Assembly (NCBI GenBank): GCA_002082585.1
Contig: CP020563.1
Location: 1,668,001-1,732,000 of the forward strand
Direction: 5' to 3'
Length of the DNA: 64,000 bases
Source: Kitasatospora albolonga
Lineage (GTDB): Bacteria; Actinomycetota; Actinomycetes; Streptomycetales; Streptomycetaceae
A program made the position numbers and the translations under genes. Positions 9,157-19,601 of the stretch are shown in pieces (positions within the stretch are counted from its first letter, which is position 1; the number at the start of each line of letters is the position of its first letter). The notes beneath the pieces are model-generated. The model had not been told where the DNA came from, searched no databases, and saw nothing but the letters and a program-made list of their open reading frames with translations.

Positions 9157-11139
9157 TCACTCGCCGGGTTTGAAGGACACCGGCAGCCGGGGCGGCTTGC
9201 TGCCGGACGGTGGGACCTGGAGCGTCTTGAGCGCGAACTCCATGACCTGCTTGTGGATCGGGCCGCAGATCTGGCCGCCGAAGTAGCTTCCCTTGGTGGG
9301 GTTCTGGATCGCGCAGTAGACGGTGATCTGCGGATCGTCGGCCGGGGCGAAACCGGCGAAGGAGGACGTGTAGCCCTTGTAGACGCCGCGCACCGGGTCG
9401 ACCCGGTTGGCGGTACCGGTCTTGCCCGCGCCCCGGTAGCCGGGGATGGCGGCCTTGGTGCCGGTGCCCTCCTCGTCGCCGACGACGGATTCCAGCATGG
9501 CCGCCAGGGTCCTGGCGGTCTTCTCGCTGACCACCCGGGTCTCCTCGGGCGCGTCGGCGGGGGTGAAGCGGCCGTCGGCGCCCTTGGTGCCCCGTACGAG
9601 GGTGGGGGCGATCCGGACCCCTCCGTTGGCGATGGTGGAGTAGACCGAGGCGGCCTGGACGGCGTTGACCGAGAGGCCCTGGCCGAAGGGGATCGTGTAC
9701 TGCTGCGAGGTCGACCACTTCTTGGGGTGGGCCAGGAGGCCGGGCGACTCGCCGGGGTAGCCGAGCCCGGTCGTCGCGCCGAGGCCGAACTTGCGCAGGT
9801 AGTCGTAGAGCACCTGGTTGGCCTCGGCCTGGGTTTCGCCGAGCTGACCGGTCGCCAGGATGGTGCCGATGTTGCTGGACTTGGCGAGGACCCCGTTGAG
9901 CGTGAGGTACCAGGTGGGGTGGTCGACGTCGTCCCGGAAGAGCCGGTCGCCCCGGTGCAGCCGGTTGGGGACGGTGACATGGGTGCCGGGCGTGGCGGCC
10001 CCCTCCTCCAGCACAGCGGCAATCGACATGACCTTGCTGGTGGAGCCGGGCTCGTACACGTCCTGGAGGGCCGCGTTACCGAGCGAGGCGGCGGTGGCCT
10101 GGGAGAGGTCGTTGGGGTCGTAGCCGGGCGCGTTGGCCATGGCCAGCAGCTCGCCGGTCCGGGTGTTCTGGACGATGACGTAACCCCGGTCGGCCTTGGA
10201 CTTGGCGACCTGGTCGCTGATGGCCTTCTGGGCGGCCCACTGGATGTCGCGGTCGATGGTCAGCTCGACGTCGGAGCCGGGCACGGCCGGGACCTCGCTG
10301 CCGCCCGCCGTGGGCACGCGACGGCCGCCGGACTGGGCGTAACGGATCTTGCCGTCCTCGCCCGCGAGCTCCTTGTCCAGCAGCGATTCGATACCGCCGC
10401 CGCCCTTGCCGTCGGCGGTGACGAACCCCAGTATCCCGGCGGCGAGATCCCCGTTGGGATAGACCCGCTTGGTGGTCGGCTCCTGGAGGACCCCGGCCAG
10501 GACGTTGGCGCCCGTGCCGCCGTTGCGCTTGTCCTCCAGGGCCTTCTCGGCGAAGACGGCCTTGAGGTCCTTGATCTGCTTCCAGACCTGGGGGGTCTGG
10601 CGGTACGCCAGCACGGTGTAGCGGCTCTTGGGGGTGGAGAGCTTCTTGACGAGCTCGTCGACGTCCTTGCCGAGGATCGGAGCGAGGAGGGCGGCGGCCT
10701 GCTGGGGCGCGTCGGGGGCCTTGCTGTCCTCGGGCGTGAACATCTTCGGGTCGGCCGTGATGTTGTGCGCGTCCACGCTGGTGGCCAGCGCGACGCCCCT
10801 GCGGTCGGTGATCTCCCCGCGCTCGGCGGCGACCGTGTACTCGAGATAGCGGTTCTTCTCGGCCTTGGCCGCGTACGCGCTGGCGTCGACGGCCTGCACC
10901 TGGAGGAGCCGGGCCACGAAGAGCAGCATGATCAGCGTCAGCCCGAGGCTGACGAGCCGCAGCCGGGGGCGCGGGCTGCCCAGGCGCAGGGAGCGGGGCG
11001 CGCGCCCGCGTGCGGTGGTGCGCCCCGGGGCGGGGCGGGGGCGGCGGGCCGGGGGGCGCGCGCCGGAGCGGCCGTTCGCCCCGCTGCGGGGGCGTGCCGG
11101 GCCGGGTACGCGGCGGCGCGGTGGTTCCTTGGGCGGCAC
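9157..11139 (-). CDS. ftsI: Septal class B penicillin-binding protein FtsI (PBP3)
   Basis: Septum-specific DD-transpeptidase of 660 aa, anchored in the membrane and acting outside it. An Arg/Pro/Ala-rich cytoplasmic region precedes one membrane segment (LVSLGLTLIMLLFVARLLQVQ), then the PBP dimerisation domain and the transpeptidase domain. Active-site motifs are STSK (in EPGSTSKVMS), SSN (AKSSNIGT) and KTG (GAGKTGTANR). No C-terminal PASTA repeats are present. The GTG at 11139 has AGGTG upstream and lies 4 bases after the ftsL stop. Pairs with FtsW for septal wall synthesis. Confidence 0.96.
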   Translation of the reverse strand: MPPKEPPRRRVPGPARPRSGANGRSGARPPARRPRPAPGRTTARGRAPRSLRLGSPRPRLRLVSLGLTLIMLLFVARLLQVQAVDASAYAAKAEKNRYLEYTVAAERGEITDRRGVALATSVDAHNITADPKMFTPEDSKAPDAPQQAAALLAPILGKDVDELVKKLSTPKSRYTVLAYRQTPQVWKQIKDLKAVFAEKALEDKRNGGTGANVLAGVLQEPTTKRVYPNGDLAAGILGFVTADGKGGGGIESLLDKELAGEDGKIRYAQSGGRRVPTAGGSEVPAVPGSDVELTIDRDIQWAAQKAISDQVAKSKADRGYVIVQNTRTGELLAMANAPGYDPNDLSQATAASLGNAALQDVYEPGSTSKVMSIAAVLEEGAATPGTHVTVPNRLHRGDRLFRDDVDHPTWYLTLNGVLAKSSNIGTILATGQLGETQAEANQVLYDYLRKFGLGATTGLGYPGESPGLLAHPKKWSTSQQYTIPFGQGLSVNAVQAASVYSTIANGGVRIAPTLVRGTKGADGRFTPADAPEETRVVSEKTARTLAAMLESVVGDEEGTGTKAAIPGYRGAGKTGTANRVDPVRGVYKGYTSSFAGFAPADDPQITVYCAIQNPTKGSYFGGQICGPIHKQVMEFALKTLQVPPSGSKPPRLPVSFKPGE

Positions 11140-11143
11140 TGTG

Positions 11144-11764
11144 TCACCTGCCGGGGGTGGTCGGGGACGCGGACGGCGGGGCGTTCTGTACGGCGGGGCC
11201 GGGTTCGGGGGTGGGGGTGGCTTCGGGGGCGGCGTCGGGGGCGTTCTCCGGTGCGGCACCCGGTTCGGCCGCCGGGGCGGAGGGGGTCGCGGATGCGGCG
11301 GGGTCGGCTCCGGCGGCGGCGTCCTCGTTCCCGGCCTCCTCGTCGGCCTCTTCTTCGGCGCCGGGGCTCGGGCTGGGGCTGGGCGACGGTGGCGCGGTGG
11401 CCTTCGTGGGGACGCCCCGGACCGTGCCGTCGGGGTTGAGGAAGGCGGGGCTGCCGCCGGGGACCATGCCCAGTTCCCGGGCGCGGCGCTCCAGGGCGTC
11501 GGGCTGGGAGTAGCTGTCGACGTCGCGCTGGAGGGCCTGCTGCTCGTCGGTGAGTTCGGTGGTCTCCCGTTTGAGCTCGCTGAGCCTGAACGACCCTTCG
11601 TTGAGCGCGGAGTTGAGCAGGAGCAGGGTGATGAGCCCGCCGCCCAGGAGGAGCACGACCAGCAGGACGAAGGGGGTGCGGGCCGCGCTGCTGGGTCCCG
11701 TGGACGGCATCAGCCGGGCGAGCCGTCCGGCGCGCCCTTTCAGCCCCGCGGCCGGCCTGCTCAC
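11144..11764 (-). CDS. ftsL: Septum formation initiator protein FtsL
   Basis: Small bitopic division protein of the FtsL/DivIC type, 206 aa. A basic N-terminus is followed by one membrane segment (about residues 31-50, FVLLVVLLLGGGLITLLLLN) and an extracellular coiled coil (LSELKRETTELTDEQQALQRD). The C-terminal half is an acidic, Pro/Ala/Ser-rich disordered tail with no family match, common in actinobacterial versions. A GTG at 11764 with a G-rich Shine-Dalgarno is preferred; another in-frame GTG at 11800 would overlap rsmH and lacks an upstream site. Its position between rsmH and ftsI identifies it, since primary sequence conservation is low. Confidence 0.85.
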   Translation of the reverse strand: MSRPAAGLKGRAGRLARLMPSTGPSSAARTPFVLLVVLLLGGGLITLLLLNSALNEGSFRLSELKRETTELTDEQQALQRDVDSYSQPDALERRARELGMVPGGSPAFLNPDGTVRGVPTKATAPPSPSPSPSPGAEEEADEEAGNEDAAAGADPAASATPSAPAAEPGAAPENAPDAAPEATPTPEPGPAVQNAPPSASPTTPGR

Positions 11765-11783
11765 CGCGCGCCCCCCGGGGTGT

Positions 11784-12749
11784 TCATCGCTCGTCCTCAC
11801 GGATGCGCTGGGCGCCGCGCAGCCGGGCGGGGGCGGCGCGCCGGTTCTCGGCGACCTCCTCCTCGGTGGGCAGCTCGGCGCCCCGGGTGAGGAGCTTGAG
11901 GCGGGGCTGGTAGCGCTCGGGGACGACGGGCAGTCCGGGGGGCGCGGTGTTGGCGGCGCCGGCCGCGAAGACCTGCTTGACCAGCCGGTCCTCCAGCGAG
12001 TGGTAGGACAGGACCGCGATCCGGCCGCCGACCGCGAGGCTCTCCACGGCCGCCGGGATGGCCCGCTCCAGCACGCTCAGCTCGCCGTTGACCTCGATGC
12101 GCAGGGCCTGGAAGGTGCGCTTGGCCGGGTTGCCGCCGGTGCGCTTGGCGGCCTGCGGCAGGGCGTCGCGGATCAGCTCGACGAGCCGGGCGCTGTTGCT
12201 GAACGGCTCCTTCTCGCGCTCGCGCACGACGGCGGAGACGATCCGCTTGGCCTGCTTCTCCTCGCCGTACGCCCGCAGAATCCGTACGAGTTCACCGGGC
12301 GGGTAGGTGTTGAGCACCTCGGCGGCGCCGATGCCGGTGGACTGGTCCATGCGCATGTCGAGCGGGGCGTCCTGGGCGTACGCGAAGCCCCGGTCGGCCT
12401 CGTCGAGCTGCATGGAGGAGACGCCGAGGTCGAAGAGGACGCCCTGCACCCTGGGGACGCCGAGCCGGGCGAGGACGTCGGGGAGTTCGTCGTAGACGGC
12501 GTGGACGAGGGTGGCGCGGTCGCCGTAGGGGGCGAGCCGCTCGCCGGAGAGCCGCAGGGCCTCCTTGTCGCGGTCCAGGGCGATCAGCCGGGCGGTGGGG
12601 AAGGTCTCCAGCAGCGCCTCGCTGTGGCCGCCGAGGCCGAGGGTGCAGTCGACGACCACGGGCTCCGGGTGGGCCTGGTCCCGCAGAGCCGGGGCCAACA
12701 GGTCCAGGCACCGCTGGAGCATCACCGGGACGTGTCGGGTCTGGCTCAA
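11784..12749 (-). CDS. rsmH: 16S rRNA m4C1402 methyltransferase RsmH (MraW)
   Basis: SAM-dependent methyltransferase for N4 of C1402 of 16S rRNA, 321 aa. Seen: [13 protein letters not shown] at the N-terminus, the SAM motif [36 protein letters not shown], and the C-terminal [11 protein letters not shown]. The start is a TTG at 12749 with GAGAGGG upstream. It is the first gene of the dcw operon here; there is no mraZ in front of it, as expected for Streptomyces. The promoter must lie in the gap to the right. Confidence 0.95.
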   Translation of the reverse strand: MSQTRHVPVMLQRCLDLLAPALRDQAHPEPVVVDCTLGLGGHSEALLETFPTARLIALDRDKEALRLSGERLAPYGDRATLVHAVYDELPDVLARLGVPRVQGVLFDLGVSSMQLDEADRGFAYAQDAPLDMRMDQSTGIGAAEVLNTYPPGELVRILRAYGEEKQAKRIVSAVVREREKEPFSNSARLVELIRDALPQAAKRTGGNPAKRTFQALRIEVNGELSVLERAIPAAVESLAVGGRIAVLSYHSLEDRLVKQVFAAGAANTAPPGLPVVPERYQPRLKLLTRGAELPTEEEVAENRRAAPARLRGAQRIREDER

Positions 12750-13227
12750 TGCGCCCTCTCAGGCTCTGTTCCCGCGCGGCCGGTACGTACGTCCTGGTCC
12801 CCGCCCGCTCCGAAGGGGAGGTCCGCCGGCGCCGGGGAAGGGGCGTCGGCCGACCGGGAGCGGGAGAGGGCCGGGCCGCACGTACGCCGCACATCACGGG
12901 GGAAAAACGGAATATGCAGGAGGTGCGGGGGGGGGTGCGGAGTGGGGGTTCCGGGGTTCTTCTTCAGTATGCGTACGGGGTGCGTGCTCAGTATGAGTAC
13001 GGGGTTTCGGGCGGGGCTTCGGGATGGTGACTTCGCGTTACTTTAGTCCACCCTGCCATTCGATCGATTCGCGATCAACGAACCGGGCAGCGAGTCGCTC
13101 CACCCGCCCGGAAGCGGCGGCCTCACCCGAACGGGCGCGTTTCGTGGTGCCTGTGGGTTAGCTCACAACAAGGTGCGTTGACGTTCTTTGTCCGCTCTCA
13201 CAGCCCGTCCGGACCAGGGGGGAAGGC
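12750..13227. other. Intergenic region between divergent rsmH and carbonic anhydrase
   Basis: About 480 bases with no credible gene; open frames here are GC-bias shadows. It should carry the dcw operon promoter on the minus strand. Visible structure: two direct copies of a 17-base segment containing CAGTAT-G-GTACGGGGT (near 12964 and 12988, period 24) and a GATCG/CGATC inverted repeat near 13062-13076. Read on the minus strand the repeats contain two CATACT hexamers that could be -10 boxes, but no -35 pairs convincingly with either. Confidence 0.5.
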
Positions 13228-13233
13228 TAACGT
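13228..13233 (+). promoter_or_regulatory. Candidate -10 box for a leaderless carbonic anhydrase mRNA
   Basis: TAACGT ends 7 bases before the ATG at 13241, the spacing expected when transcription starts at the start codon. A GGGGGGAAGG stretch (13217-13226) lies before the -10, too far upstream to serve as a normal Shine-Dalgarno. Confidence 0.4.
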
Positions 13234-13240
13234 CGTAGCC

Positions 13241-13804
13241 ATGTCGACTTCCGCTCACTCCCCCGCCCCGACCGCGCCCTCCCCCGCCGCCGCGCTCCGC
13301 GAGGGGGGCCAGGTCACCGACCAGCTGGTCGAGGCGAACTCCCGGTACGCCAAGGGCTTCCGCGACCCCGGCATGGACGCCAGGCCGGTGCTCCAGGTCG
13401 CCATCGTCGCCTGCATGGACGCCCGCCTCGACCTCCACGCCGCGCTGGGTCTCGAACTCGGCGACTGCCACACCATCCGCAACGCAGGCGGGGTCGTCAC
13501 CGACGACGTCATCCGCTCGCTCACCATCAGCCAGCGGGCGCTCGGCACCCGCAGCATCGTCCTCATCCACCACACCGGCTGCGGCCTGGAGTCCATCACC
13601 GAGGAGTTCCGGCAGGACCTGGAGCGCGAGGTCGGCCAGCGGCCGGTCTGGGCGGTGGAGGCGTACACGGACGCCGACCAGGACGTACGCCAGTCCATGC
13701 AGCGGGTGCGGACCTCGCCGTTCCTCCTCCACAACGACGACATCCGCGGTTTCGTCTTCGACGTGACGACCGGCCTGCTCCGCGAGATCGAGCCCACGCC
13801 CTGA
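13241..13804 (+). CDS. Beta-class carbonic anhydrase
   Basis: Zinc enzyme interconverting CO2 and bicarbonate, 187 aa. Zinc ligands and the catalytic dyad are visible: C58-x-D60-x-R62 (ACMDARLD), then H111 and C114 (HHTGCG). The first 20 residues are Ala/Ser/Pro-rich and not conserved. The short, compact form resembles the mycobacterial Rv1284-type enzyme. The ATG at 13241 is chosen over an upstream frame because a -10-like TAACGT sits 7 bases before it. It stands alone, divergent from rsmH and 255 bases before the MoxR operon. The bicarbonate may feed carboxylases, but nothing nearby shows this. Confidence 0.9.
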   Translation: MSTSAHSPAPTAPSPAAALREGGQVTDQLVEANSRYAKGFRDPGMDARPVLQVAIVACMDARLDLHAALGLELGDCHTIRNAGGVVTDDVIRSLTISQRALGTRSIVLIHHTGCGLESITEEFRQDLEREVGQRPVWAVEAYTDADQDVRQSMQRVRTSPFLLHNDDIRGFVFDVTTGLLREIEPTP

Positions 13805-13908
13805 CCCTCCGCGCCTTCCGCCCGCCCCGCCCCACCCGGCCCTCATCCCGCCCGTTTCCGTAGCTCACCGTGTGCGAAACGTGACAGAAACTGACATATC
13901 GCACCCAC

Positions 13909-13917
13909 TTATCCACA
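13909..13917 (+). promoter_or_regulatory. Single perfect DnaA-box nonamer
   Basis: TTATCCACA, the E. coli consensus DnaA box, sits in the gap upstream of the MoxR gene. Streptomyces origins prefer TTGTCCACA, and there is only one copy, so it is not an origin. It may be chance or a DnaA regulatory site. Confidence 0.3.
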
Positions 13918-14059
13918 GGCGAGTGACACGAAGCGGTAACGGCAACAAGAATGCGGGTGTGACCTCCCCCGGGACCTTCCGGAGGAGTGTCCGAATTTCG
14001 GGGTGGGCCGGGCGGGTACGCGCACCGGCCCGTGCGCAAAAAGGGCCGAGGAGGGCCGG

Positions 14060-15120
<1,061 letters not shown>

Positions 15121-15121
<1 letters not shown>

Positions 15122-16491
15122 TGACGGCCGGCGAGCCCGGCGCCGTGCAGGACGGCTCCAGCAAGGGCGGCCTCCGCGCGTCCCTGGGCGGCCTCACCAC
15201 CCGGGGGCGCTCGTTCCTCGCCGCCGGGGTGGCCGCCGCCGTCTGCGCCTACGTCCTGGGCCAGGCGGACCTGCTGCGCGTCGGCCTGCTGCTGGCCGTG
15301 CTGCCGCTGGTCTGCGTGACCGTGCTCTACCGCACCCGCTACCGGGTGACGGGGACCCGGTGGCTCTCCCCCTCCCGGGTGCCCGCGGGCTCGGAGGCCC
15401 GGGTGCACCTGCGGATGGACAATGTGTCCCGGCTCCCCACGGGGCTGCTGATGCTCCAGGACCGTGTGCCGTACGTGCTGGGGCCCCGGCCCCGGTTCGT
15501 GCTGGACCGGGTGGAGGCGGGCGGCCGGCGCGAGGTGTCCTACCGGGTCCGCTCGGACCTGCGCGGCCGCTATCCGCTGGGCCCGTTGCAGCTGCGGCTC
15601 AGCGACCCGTTCGGGATGTGCGAGCTGACGCGTTCCTTCAGCGCGTACGACACCCTCGTCGTCATCCCGCGTACGGTTCCGCTGCCCGCCCTGGGGCTCG
15701 CGGGCGAGGCATCGGGGTACGGCGACGGGCGTCAGCGCTCGCTCGCCCTCGCCGGGGAGGACGACATCATCCCGCGCGGCTACCGGCACGGCGACGATCT
15801 GCGGCGGGTCCACTGGCGCTCCACCGCGCGCTACGGCGAGCTGATGGTGCGCCGCGAGGAGCAGCCGCAGCGGGCCAGGTGCACGGTGCTGCTGGACACC
15901 CGGCAGATCGCCTACGCGGGGGCCGGGCCGGATTCGGCGTTCGAGTGGGCGGTCTCGGGGGCGGCCTCCGCGCTGGTGCACATGCTGGAGCGCGGCTTCG
16001 CCGTACGGCTCCTCACCGATGACGGGAACGCGGTGCCCGGCGAGGGCTCCGACGGCTTCGCGGGCTCGACCCAGGAGTCCGCGGACTCGGCGGGGCTGAT
16101 GCTCGACACCCTCGCGGTCGTCGACCACTCGGACGGCGGCGGGCTCTCGCGCGCCCACGACGTGCTGCGCGGCGGCAACGAGGGGCTGCTGATCGCCTTC
16201 TTCGGCGATCTCGACGAGGAGCAGACCTCGGTCGTGACCCGGATGCGGCAGCGCACGGGCGCGGCGGTCGCCTTCGTCCTGGACAGCGCGCGCTGGACGG
16301 GCGGTGGCGCGGGTCCGGCGGGTCCGGCCGAGGAGCGGCTGCGGCAGCTGCGGGAGGCCGGCTGGGTCGTGGTGCCCGTGCCTCCGGGGGCCGATCTGCC
16401 CGCGCTGTGGCAGCAGGCGGCCCGGATGCGCGCCGACACGCAGTCCGCCGGAAGCGGCGGTTCGACAGGTTTCGCGGGGGGATGGTCATGA
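15121..16491 (+). CDS. DUF58 domain protein
   Basis: Membrane-anchored protein of 456 aa. Two hydrophobic segments near residues 30-70 (SFLAAGVAAAVCAYVLG and VGLLLAVLPLVCVTVLY) precede a cytoplasmic DUF58 domain with the signature DIIPRGYRHGDDLRRVHWRSTARYGELMVR. DUF58 is related to von Willebrand A folds and is almost always beside a MoxR ATPase, its likely partner. The ATG at 15121 overlaps the moxR stop (TGATG); a GTG one codon earlier is equally possible. The end overlaps the next gene as ATGA. Function in Streptomyces is not established. Confidence 0.9.
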
Positions 16492-18905
16492 GCGGGCGGG
16501 CCCGGCTGGCGCTGTGCGCCTTTGCGGCGACACTCCTGGCTGCGGGGGCCCTGCTGCCGCTGGTGGAGGGGGCGGGCTGGGTCCTCCAGGCGGCGTTGCT
16601 GCTCGGGGTCCAGAGCGGGGTGGGCGCGCTCGCCCGGCGGGTGCCGCTGGCCCGGTCGCTGACCATCGCCTGCCAGACGCTGGTGACCCTGCTGCTGCTG
16701 ACCGTGGTCTTCGCCCGGGACCAGGCCCTCTTCGGTGTGCTGCCGGGCCCGGACGCCTTCGTACGGCTCGGTGAGCTGCTGGTGGCGGGCGGCGAGGACG
16801 TCGGTACGTACGCCACCCCGGCCCCGATGACGGACGGCATCCGGCTGCTGGTGGTCGGCGGGGTGGTGCTGATCGGGCTCGCGGTGGACGCCCTCGCGGT
16901 GACCTTCCGCAGCGCGGCCCCGGCCGGGCTGCCGCTGCTCGCGCTGTACTCGGTCGCCGCCGGGCTCGGCGACGGCGGGACGGGCTGGCTCTGGTTCCTG
17001 CTCGCCGCCTCCGGCTATCTGCTGCTCCTGCTGGCCGAGGGCCGCGACCGGCTCTGCCAGTGGGGGCGCGTCTTCAGCGGCGCCGGCCGGTCCGCCGGGG
17101 GGCTGGCGGACGGCCTGTCCGGCCGGGGCGGCACGTACGCACCGGTCCGTACCGGGCGGCGCATCGGCGTCCTGGCGCTGGGCATCGCCCTGGCCGTCCC
17201 CCTGGCCCTGCCCGCCCTGGACAGCGGTCTGCTGGGCGGACAGGGCCGGGGCAGCGGCAAGGGCAGCGGGGGCGGCACCATCTCCGCGGTGAACCCGCTG
17301 GTGTCGCTGAAGGACAACCTCAACCAGCCGGACAACCGGGAGGTGATGACCTACCGCACCAACGCCAAGGACCCCCGGGAGCTCTATCTGCGGATTCTGT
17401 CCCTGGACGCGTTCAACGGCAGCGAGTGGCGCTCCTCCACCCGCCGTCTGACCGATGTGCCCGGCCGCCTCCCGCTCCCCACCGGGCTGAGCGCGGACGT
17501 CGCCACCACGGAGATCCGGACGAACATCTCCGCGTCGCCCTCGTACCAGCAGAACTATCTGCCGCTCCCCTACCCGGCGAGCGAGGTGTCGATCGACGGC
17601 CGCTGGCGGTACGAGCCGGAGGGCCGGACGCTCATCGGCGACAACGGGCAGAACACCGGCGGAGCGCAGTACGAGGTCAGCAGCCTGGTCGTCGAGCCGA
17701 CGGCGGAGCAGCTGGCCGCCGCCGGGGCGCCGCCGCAGAAGCTGCGGGAGGAGTACACCCAGGTCCCCGACTCGCTGCCGGACGTGGTCGCCGCGACCGC
17801 CGAGCAGATCACCGAGGGCTCGGCCAACGCCTACGAACGGGCCGTGAAGCTCCAGGACTGGTTCACGTCGGAGGGCGGCTTCACGTACAACACGTCGGTC
17901 AGTTCGGGGACGGGCTCGACGGCCATAGCGCGGTTCCTCCGGGACAAGGAGGGGTTCTGCGTCCACTTCTCCTTCACGATGGCGGCGATGGCCCGGACGC
18001 TGGACATCCCCGCCCGGGTCGCGGTGGGCTTCACCCCGGGGACCCTCCAGGCGGACGGCTCGACCTCGGTCGGGCTGCGGGACGCCCACGCCTGGCCCGA
18101 GCTGTACTTCGAAGGCGTCGGGTGGACCCGGTTCGAGCCCACCCCCAGCCGGGGGAGCGCGCCGCCGTACACGCAGCCGGAAACCCCCACGGGCGGTGCG
18201 AGCGATCCGGCCGAGCCGTCGGCCGACACCTCCGACGCCCCGTCGCAGGCTCCCACCGCCCCGGAAAGCTGCTCGCCGCAGCTGCGCCAACAGGGTGAGT
18301 GCGGCCTCTCGGCGGCGCCCGCTCCGATGTCCGAGGGCGACGGGGGCACTCCGGCCGGCACCGTGCTGCTGACGGTCCTCGGGGCGCTGCTGGTCCTGCT
18401 GCTGCCCCTGCTGCCGCTGCTCTGGCGGACCAGGGCGAGAAACCGGCGGCTCGGTTCCGGAGGGCGTACACCCGCGGACGCGGCGGCCCGGGCCCTGGCG
18501 GCCTGGCAGGAGATCACCGACAGCGCCTGGGACTACGGCATCGCGCCGGACGAGTCCCTGACGCCCCGGGGGGCCGCGGCCCGGATCGTGCGGCTCGGCG
18601 GGCTGGACACCATGGCGGCCGAGGCCGTGCACCGGATCTCGGGCGCGGTGGAACAGGTGCTGTACGCCCCCGAACCGCGCCCCGCGGCCGGTCTGACCGA
18701 GGACGTGCTGACGGTACGGGCGGGGCTGGACGCCTCGGCCGGCCGAGGCGCACGGCTGCGGGCGAAGCTGGCACCCCGCTCGGCCGTCCGGGTGGCGTGG
18801 GCGGTCTCGGACCGCTGGACGACGCTCGCGCAGCGGTGGACGGAGCGTCCGGGGCGCGGCCGCTGGACGGCCCGGCTGCGCCGCCTCTCCCGCCAGCACG
18901 GCTGA
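16488..18905 (+). CDS. Transglutaminase-like (TgpA-type) membrane protein
   Basis: 805 aa. The N-terminal third has about six membrane segments followed by an extracytoplasmic region with a transglutaminase-like cysteine-protease core: Cys491 in EGFCVHFSF and His534 in RDAHAWPELYFEGVGWTRFEPTP. A disordered Pro/Ser/Thr stretch, another membrane segment (TVLLTVLGALLVLLLPLLPLLW) and a DUF4129-like cytoplasmic tail follow. This matches the DUF3488/transglut_core/DUF4129 family that includes TgpA. The ATG at 16488 overlaps the DUF58 stop as ATGA. It is the third gene of the MoxR operon; the ATPase and DUF58 protein may control its assembly. Substrate unknown. Confidence 0.9.
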   Translation: MSGRARLALCAFAATLLAAGALLPLVEGAGWVLQAALLLGVQSGVGALARRVPLARSLTIACQTLVTLLLLTVVFARDQALFGVLPGPDAFVRLGELLVAGGEDVGTYATPAPMTDGIRLLVVGGVVLIGLAVDALAVTFRSAAPAGLPLLALYSVAAGLGDGGTGWLWFLLAASGYLLLLLAEGRDRLCQWGRVFSGAGRSAGGLADGLSGRGGTYAPVRTGRRIGVLALGIALAVPLALPALDSGLLGGQGRGSGKGSGGGTISAVNPLVSLKDNLNQPDNREVMTYRTNAKDPRELYLRILSLDAFNGSEWRSSTRRLTDVPGRLPLPTGLSADVATTEIRTNISASPSYQQNYLPLPYPASEVSIDGRWRYEPEGRTLIGDNGQNTGGAQYEVSSLVVEPTAEQLAAAGAPPQKLREEYTQVPDSLPDVVAATAEQITEGSANAYERAVKLQDWFTSEGGFTYNTSVSSGTGSTAIARFLRDKEGFCVHFSFTMAAMARTLDIPARVAVGFTPGTLQADGSTSVGLRDAHAWPELYFEGVGWTRFEPTPSRGSAPPYTQPETPTGGASDPAEPSADTSDAPSQAPTAPESCSPQLRQQGECGLSAAPAPMSEGDGGTPAGTVLLTVLGALLVLLLPLLPLLWRTRARNRRLGSGGRTPADAAARALAAWQEITDSAWDYGIAPDESLTPRGAAARIVRLGGLDTMAAEAVHRISGAVEQVLYAPEPRPAAGLTEDVLTVRAGLDASAGRGARLRAKLAPRSAVRVAWAVSDRWTTLAQRWTERPGRGRWTARLRRLSRQHG

Positions 18906-18920
18906 GGGGGAGGCGGCGGG

Positions 18921-18958
18921 GCACCCCGCGCCCATTCGTCCACACGGGCGCGGGGTGC
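18921..18958 (+). terminator. Hairpin after the MoxR operon
   Basis: Perfect 13-bp stem (18921-18933 with 18946-18958) and a 12-base loop, 15 bases after the transglutaminase-like gene. There is no T-run, as is usual for Streptomyces terminators. The loop and right arm carry a 20-base sequence repeated exactly at 19002-19021. Confidence 0.7.
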
Positions 18959-19084
18959 TCGTCGCCCACGGTCGCGGACCGGCGGACCGGCAGGCCGCCC
19001 GTTCGTCCACACGGGCGCGGGTGCCCCGCCGCCACCTCACAGGCACGGGCGTGGGTACGCCCCGCGTCGCACAGGTACACAGGT

Positions 19085-19128
19085 ATGGGTGAGGGGCGGC
19101 CGCGGAAATGCGGCCGCCCCTCACCCAT
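19085..19128. terminator. Bidirectional terminator hairpin
   Basis: Perfect 19-bp stem with a 6-base loop (ggaaat), between the convergent transglutaminase-like and DUF3040 genes. Position, length and symmetry fit a two-way terminator. Confidence 0.85.
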
Positions 19129-19196
19129 CAGGGTCCTGCGTCGTACCGGGCACGGGCCCGCCCCGCCATGAGCGCCGGAGCCGGGCCGGTGATCTT

Positions 19197-19601
19197 CTAC
19201 TGGCCCTGTTCGTCGCGGCGGCGCTGCCACCGCTGCTCGATACGGTTCATCACGGACCGGCGCTGTCTTGGCCGACGGCGCGAGCCGCTGTCCCCGGCGT
19301 CCCCGACGGCCTGCTGCTGTTCACCGGGTTTGGGCGCCTTGCGCCATCCGGTGACCGCGAGCACGGCACAGCCGAGCATGACGAGGAAGCCCACCACGCT
19401 GATCCAGATCTGCTGGGCGACCATTCCGGCCATGAGGAGCGCGATACCCACCAGGAAGCCAGCGACCGCCTGGTAGACCCTTTTCCGGGTGTACGTACGC
19501 AGCCCGCTTCCCTCGAGCGCTGTCGCGAACTTGGGATCTTCGGCGTACAGCGCTCGCTCCATCTGCTCGAGCATGCGCTGCTCGTGCTCCGAGAGCGGCA
19601 C
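19197..19601 (-). CDS. DUF3040 membrane protein
   Basis: 134-aa actinobacterial protein of unknown function. The N-terminus PLSEHEQRMLEQMERALYAEDPKFA is the DUF3040 signature; two adjacent membrane segments follow (VYQAVAGFLVGIALLMAGMVA and IWISVVGFLVMLGCAVLAVTG), then a basic tail with many Arg and Gln. GTG start with GAGGAGGA upstream. It is monocistronic, facing the MoxR operon across a terminator. A DUF3040 protein near the dcw cluster is typical of streptomycetes. Confidence 0.88.
   Translation of the reverse strand: MPLSEHEQRMLEQMERALYAEDPKFATALEGSGLRTYTRKRVYQAVAGFLVGIALLMAGMVAQQIWISVVGFLVMLGCAVLAVTGWRKAPKPGEQQQAVGDAGDSGSRRRPRQRRSVMNRIEQRWQRRRDEQGQ

Noticed and set aside
14003..14059. 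Longer N-terminus for the MoxR protein
   Set aside because: The added residues are unlike the family and the GTG at 14060 has a good Shine-Dalgarno.
15912..19124. A 1,070-codon minus-strand open frame opposite the DUF58 and transglutaminase-like genes
   Set aside because: GC-bias shadow: no domain, Arg/Pro/Gly-rich composition, and the plus strand encodes clear families.
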